Source of the DNA: Lineus longissimus | Lineage: Eukaryota; Nemertea; Pilidiophora; Heteronemertea; Lineidae | Length of the DNA: 64,000 nt | NCBI RefSeq assembly: GCF_910592395.1 | Contig: NC_088309.1 | Location: 6,328,501-6,392,500 of the forward strand | Direction: 5' to 3' | Shown here: piece by piece, positions 59,901 to 64,000 of the stretch | Position numbering within the stretch: the stretch's first letter is position 1 | Layout of the letters: the number at the start of each line of letters is the position of its first letter | Made by a program: the position numbers and the translations under genes | The notes under the pieces: model-generated | Databases searched by the model: none | What the model saw: only the letters and a program-made list of their open reading frames with translations | Told to the model about the DNA's origin: nothing

Positions 59901-60644
59901 CGATTTAATCCCAAAGTGAGTAGGCGTATTCTTGAACCATGACTAAATGTCTATTGTCTTTCCACATCCGATTCTCATGACAGGTCGCCATAGTACATCG
60001 TACACTCCCTTATTGTAACCAGCTGTTGCTTTACTCCCACTGTTGAAAATCTATACGATATCTGATCAGTCAAAAGAGCCCTGCTGTTAAAACCACTTGC
60101 CGAGTACGGTAAGGCCTTTTCCAAGTCCGGATGGAATGGCTCAGTGAGGAAGCATTTGTCTGTGTTTGCGTTAATAACACCACACATAGACCAGCTGATA
60201 TCCAGCAGCACATCCGAAATCAATTTTGAAAATTATACTCTGGTTTTGTTGTATAAGTGATTAGAATTAAGAGTAAAATAGTCGAGTATTTAGTTCTAGT
60301 ATACGCCTATACAATTTCATATTTTGAAAATCAATCTCGATGACTGTTGCTTGATATACGTTGATACGCGGCATTGTGAGTCGTATGCTTTGTATACCTA
60401 TTGTAACTGTATTGAAAATATACCAAAAGCTGATAAGGAAATAAGGTTTTGACTGCTGGTTGAATTAATGTAGAGTTACATGAAGGTAGTAAGGTTTGTT
60501 ATATAAAACATACTTGTTAATTCGCTATGATATGTGGCCTGTGTGTGATGATTCACGTAACTTGAAATGTACAAGTAAATTGTTCCGCCTTGTTCTGCTT
60601 CAGCGGAACACAATGAAATCGGGCCATGGTTATTACCACGATGG

Positions 60645-60659
60645 GGGGGGGGGGGGGTC
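60645..60659 (+). repeat. Poly(G) tract
   Basis: About 15 consecutive G follow CACGAT and precede TCAGGTG. A length-variable homopolymer. Confidence 0.9.
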
Positions 60660-61177
60660 AGGTGACTGCCTGAAGCCCCTCTCGCCAAAGTGAACTAAGC
60701 CCAATTCCATTGTGGTCCATTGTTTACGAAACCAACGAAATGCTTACATTGCGAAGTGTGTAACGTGAATCACCACAATGTGGCAGCTGTACATTCACGA
60801 CATTGTGTACATACACTCGGTCGTGAATGAAGTAGAATCTTCTATTTCATTTCATTCATAGCCATGCACGCGTATTTGTTCTAACGGCAGAAGACATGTG
60901 CAACAACAGCACATTCAGCACATTCTACGCCTCACGTCAAATATTTGATTACGCTAGAGTGTTCCTCATTCATTATTTAATTCATGGAAATTTGCAGATA
61001 TTGAATTTCCAGGCGGTTCATAATCAGGCCATGTGAAATAAGTGAAATGAATAGCGTCTCCGACTATCATGTGTACATTCACTTGCCTTCCTAAAAAATA
61101 TTTCTTCACTTCATCAGAAAATGCAAAAGAAAGTACATGTATCTCTCTACAGGCCACGTTCATCATCGTAAATGCCT

Positions 61178-61350
61178 GCCGGTGTAAAAGTAAAAAGTGT
61201 CCCCCTCTAAAAAAGTGTCCGGCCCTATTGTATTCTGCAATATGGTTCTATAGAGACCCTGACCGTCAATAGCTCAGAGATTGAAGCGCATAATAGAATC
61301 CTTTGTTCCCGGACATTTTATCCTAGGACATTTTAAACTTCTACACCGGC
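61178..61350. mobile_element. GCCGGTGTAAAAG-family MITE, copy 1
   Basis: The left end GCCGGTGTAAAAGTAAAAAG is followed by TGTCCCCCTC and AAAAAGTGTCCGG. The right end, on the minus strand, reads GCCGGTGTAGAAGTTTAAAA, TGTCCTAGG and ATAAAATGTCCGG. Each terminal repeat contains two AATGTCC-type subrepeats. About 173 bp, non-coding. Confidence 0.8.
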
Positions 61351-61908
61351 TTTCATTTGTGCAGAGATTTGATGAACCATGTTACTGAATGAAACTGATT
61401 TTGACGAAACCTCATCTGACTGGCTTGAGATGCAGAATCAACGCAAGAAATAGATGTTTTAAATCCCCTGCGATAGCTTGAAAGAAGGATCCTAGCCAAA
61501 ACATTTATTTTACGTGGCTTTATCTGTAGGCTCAGCAAATATGAACAACTGGTTAAACAATATCATTCTGAACTAATATTAATTATAATTGAATTAAACA
61601 AACAGGTGGGATGATGTCCAATACCAATTGGTACTAAGACACGTGGCTCTAGTGTCATTTTCACTATCGGAAATTGCCCGGCCTTGGCAGGATAATCATG
61701 CGTTTACATTATACAAAATTTGATCCGGGCTTAGTTGTTCAAAGCAATTTAGTTACTAACCTGGCGTACATGGTGTTGAGTCAAGGAGACAACGCAAGTA
61801 AAAAGTTAATGCCTAGTTAGTGACTTAACGTCTTTTGAACAACCAAGCCCTGGTCTTTCCTAACAGGAAATTAACGGGCTAAATTACTGCGCCATACCCG
61901 ATTTCTGG

Positions 61909-62092
61909 TCAGTGTAAAAGTATGAAATGTCCTAAGATAAAATGTCAAGGGAACTACAGATTTGTGAGCTTTATATCTGAGCTACATGGGCGTGGTATTG
62001 ACGGTAATGACCATACATTTACCATATTCCGTAAGAATACAAGAGCGCCGGACATTTTTTCCAGTGGGACATTTTATACTTTTACGCCGGAT
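61909..62092. mobile_element. GCCGGTGTAAAAG-family MITE, copy 2
   Basis: The left end GTCAGTGTAAAAGTATGAAA is followed by TGTCCTAAGATAAAATGTC. The right end, on the minus strand, reads ATCCGGCGTAAAAGTATAAA, TGTCCCACTGG and AAAAAATGTCCGG. The layout equals copy 1, with a different centre. Confidence 0.8.
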
Positions 62093-62176
62093 ACAACTTG
62101 GACTACATGTACATGTATATCTATCTATTCAGTGTTTGACAGCTTCACCTTAAACCCTATTGTGTTGATTAAGCTC

Positions 62177-62446
62177 TTAACTACACACGTTTGAAGCCAC
62201 CGAACAGGTTTCCTCTGAACTGATGGTAACAAAAAGTAACATTTGTGAAAAAAATCGCAACCTGTTTTGAGCGGCACGTGCTATAATTATCTCAGCAGTA
62301 TCGATTCCAAGATCAAATATGGAGTTTAGATGTTTATTCAACTGATCAATAGCCGATAGCAGATTACCTATTGATTTCTGTGTCAGAATACAATAACGTT
62401 CACGTATCACAACTGGTGGCGGATAAGCCAGACCCTTGGGAGGCAT
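62177..62446 (-). CDS. Small open frame, unknown product
   Basis: An 89-codon minus-strand frame starts at GCACCATGCC, a good start context, and reads MPPKGLAYPPPVVIRERY, then SIGNLLSAIDQLNKHLNSIF and DLGIDTAEIIIARAAQNRL. The middle could form two amphipathic helices. No family was recognised. It could be a first exon (possible donor ACAG|GTTGCG), part of a repeat, or chance. Its 5' half lies in a segment duplicated at 62618-62780, where the ATG is lost. Confidence 0.25.
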   Translation of the reverse strand: MPPKGLAYPPPVVIRERYCILTQKSIGNLLSAIDQLNKHLNSIFDLGIDTAEIIIARAAQNRLRFFSQMLLFVTISSEETCSVASNVCS

Positions 62447-62780
62447 GGTGCGTAAATCCTGGTCTCAATCAGTACCAAATGTTACACGTACTTTTGTCTA
62501 CAACGAAATCATAAAAAACATCGCGACACCGAGACTTTTTGATGTTTTTCATATGGCCTATTTTCTATAATCAGGCACCATCGAAAATTTAGTCCTGGTC
62601 ATATCATGTTATGAAAAGACGACATAACACGTGTCACAACTGGTGGACAGATTCGACCAATCACTCGAGAGGAAACTGGTGCGTAAAACCTGGACTCAGC
62701 CAGGACGTATATTTTTTACAATATCATAAAAGCATCGTGAAACTAACATACTTTTTGATGTCTTCCTTTTTCTTCAGCGT
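62396..62780 (+). repeat. Diverged direct duplication (about 160 bp, two copies)
   Basis: Copy 1 (62396-62563) and copy 2 (62618-62780) share CGTGTCACAACTGGTGG/CGTATCACAACTGGTGG, CTGGTGCGTAAAACCTGG/ATGGTGCGTAAATCCTGG, ATCATAAAA-CATCG and ACTTTTTGATGT-TT. Order and spacing are kept with several indels. Confidence 0.75.
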
Positions 62781-63384
62781 TCATATTTTTTAAGATGCAA
62801 GCTTAGATAGTCTGCATCTTAAAAATTGTTGTCGTCAAAAAGGCAATTGGTAAATCAGTTAACAGTTGCTTGGTTTTTCTTCTTCAACATGAATGACAAA
62901 TCAGCTTGGTCTGAAAGTCATGCGATGGAATCCGTATCTCCTCTCTGTGATTAACCCTGTTCCCATCTCTAGCTGGGATGTGCATTATTCATGACGGATG
63001 ACAGATTCTTTGGTATTCCATTGAATGGCGGCTACTGTGGAGTTTATTCATGAGGTATGCACTGGACTTCTGGGGATCTCTAAGGTCTTACGAATCCGAT
63101 ACGTTTCAATGGAGGTCGATAAAGGGTGCTGACTGTAGTATTTTGATCATGCGATATTCAAGTGTCTGTCAATTTATGGAATCGGCCTGTTAAAAAACGC
63201 CAAAAAACCCAAGAGCAAAATAAATGGAACTCAGATTGAGAACACCTTTCTGTAGTGCTGTGGTATTGTGATTATCACCACACATTTATTTTATTTACAC
63301 TTACATGAAGCAATATAAGGTTGATGACACTTTCTAAAGAAGCCTTCTTAATACATGTACATGTTCAGGGAAAATATCGCTGCT

Positions 63385-63587
63385 TGAGGATGACATATTT
63401 GAACACGATAAGCTCTTTGGTGAGGGATGCCACTATAGATAAGTGACACTCGTCACTGTGGGGATTATAGCCATCATTTTCTTCGCCACATTTATCAAGC
63501 ATTTCCGATATGTTCCTTTTCACTTTTTTTGATGCTGGCCGCGCTGGGACAGATGTGCGAATCTCACAAATGCCACTTGCTGAAATT
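63385..63587 (-). CDS. Exon-like open frame, unknown product
   Basis: After the acceptor TCTAAATTTCAG a minus-strand frame of 66 codons reads SGICEIRTSVPARPASKKVK, RNISEMLDKCGEENDGY and ends ELIVFKYVILKQRYFP before a TGA. Composition looks protein-like (charged, varied) and it could be a terminal exon. A 112-codon open frame (63964-63626) lies just upstream on the same strand; the spacer of about 50 bases is short for an intron. No family was recognised and neither frame matches an SK N-terminus. Confidence 0.3.
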
Positions 63588-64000
63588 TAGATAGTAGCGC
63601 AAAAAACCACATCAATTGGGTACTTTTAGCCACCAGTAAGCAACTCAACCACGCCGCTCGTACAATGCATTAAACAGGATACGGTTTTATGATTTGCGAT
63701 GAGGTCACTGAGTCGGCAGCAGGAAAGTGCCGTTGGTGGACTGATCTCCGCCACGGCTAATACAGAAGATTTAGGAGGGGATTCTTCCGTGTGAGTTATG
63801 CTTGCGATGCGATAAAATGCGATAGAGTTGCGATCGTTAATTACACTAACTGCTTGTTTGGTGGGACTAAAGTATTTCGCTAGTAGCACCCCGGCAGATA
63901 ATGATTTCGCTATGCGCGTAGATTTAAACGGGCCGGAATTTACCATATATTGCGATTTATGCATGCGTTATTGATACGATGGAGTTGCGATCGTTAGTCA

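Larger units (their letters stand above)
42205..64000. other. Upstream SK intron (and possibly further), at least 21.8 kb
   Basis: No segment here encodes the expected SK S1 to S3 sequence, and no exon ending in CAG|GT with a YHxxEVQ-like end was found. Apart from the repeats and unexplained open frames listed separately, 42.6-44.3, 44.4-56.6, 57.0-61.1 kb hold only AT-rich sequence with short chance frames. The SK 5' exons are presumably beyond 64000, so this is taken as intron. Confidence 0.6.

Overview
The window is animal nuclear DNA: AT-rich, gene-poor, with GT-AG introns, CpG-containing promoter-like patches and many short palindromic repeats. The words TACATGTA and ACATGTACATG recur throughout, as is common in marine invertebrates. 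The two genes read best as those of a protostome, probably a lophotrochozoan such as a mollusc, brachiopod, annelid or nemertean. The main reason is that the potassium-channel exons resemble the fly SK channel ([20 protein letters not shown] before S4) more than vertebrate SKs. The taxon is inferred, not shown.

Two real genes can be reconstructed exon by exon, both on the minus strand and both incomplete. (1) Positions 49-10100 hold the 5' part of a cytosolic carboxypeptidase of the CCP1/Nna1 type (AGTPBP1), a tubulin deglutamylase. It has one untranslated first exon and 15 coding exons (950 codons, phases all consistent) covering the armadillo-like N-terminal region, an acidic/serine-rich linker and the CCP N-domain. 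The zinc carboxypeptidase domain lies beyond base 1. (2) Positions 19303-42204 hold the 3' part of a small-conductance calcium-activated potassium channel (SK/KCNN). Seven coding exons (413 residues plus stop) cover S4, S5, pore (GYGD), S6, calmodulin-binding domain, coiled coil and tail. The N-terminus and S1 to S3 were not found up to base 64000, so the next upstream intron is at least 21.8 kb. The genes lie head to tail, with about 9 kb between them.

The rest is intron and intergenic DNA holding non-autonomous element families with terminal inverted repeats: a CTCTTAG family (six copies, five inside the channel gene), a pogo-like CAGTGGAACCT family (four copies), a GCCGGTGTAAAAG family (three), a GGGAGGTTGA family (three loci, one amplified as 110-bp tandem units), and single palindromic elements near 13.8, 23.3 and 37.8 kb, plus a hAT-like one at 8.9 kb. 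There is also a 25-bp minisatellite with a 122-bp higher-order repeat beside the pore exon, a 57-bp tandem array, a 22-bp array, several perfect palindromes and homopolymer tracts.

Regulatory-looking clusters occur at the carboxypeptidase 5' end (BANP-type TCTCGCGAGA, CLEAR-type GTCACGTGAC, kappa-B-like site), at 24.06-24.14 kb (CTCF-like core, CCAAT, CRE, ETS) and at 17.94-18.16 kb (hairpin, CRE, CCAAT, TATA; possibly a solo LTR). I found no rRNA, tRNA, CRISPR array or intact transposase. Nothing amounts to a clearly new biological system; the best leads are the element families, the higher-order minisatellite and a few unexplained exon-like open frames near 35 kb and 62-64 kb.
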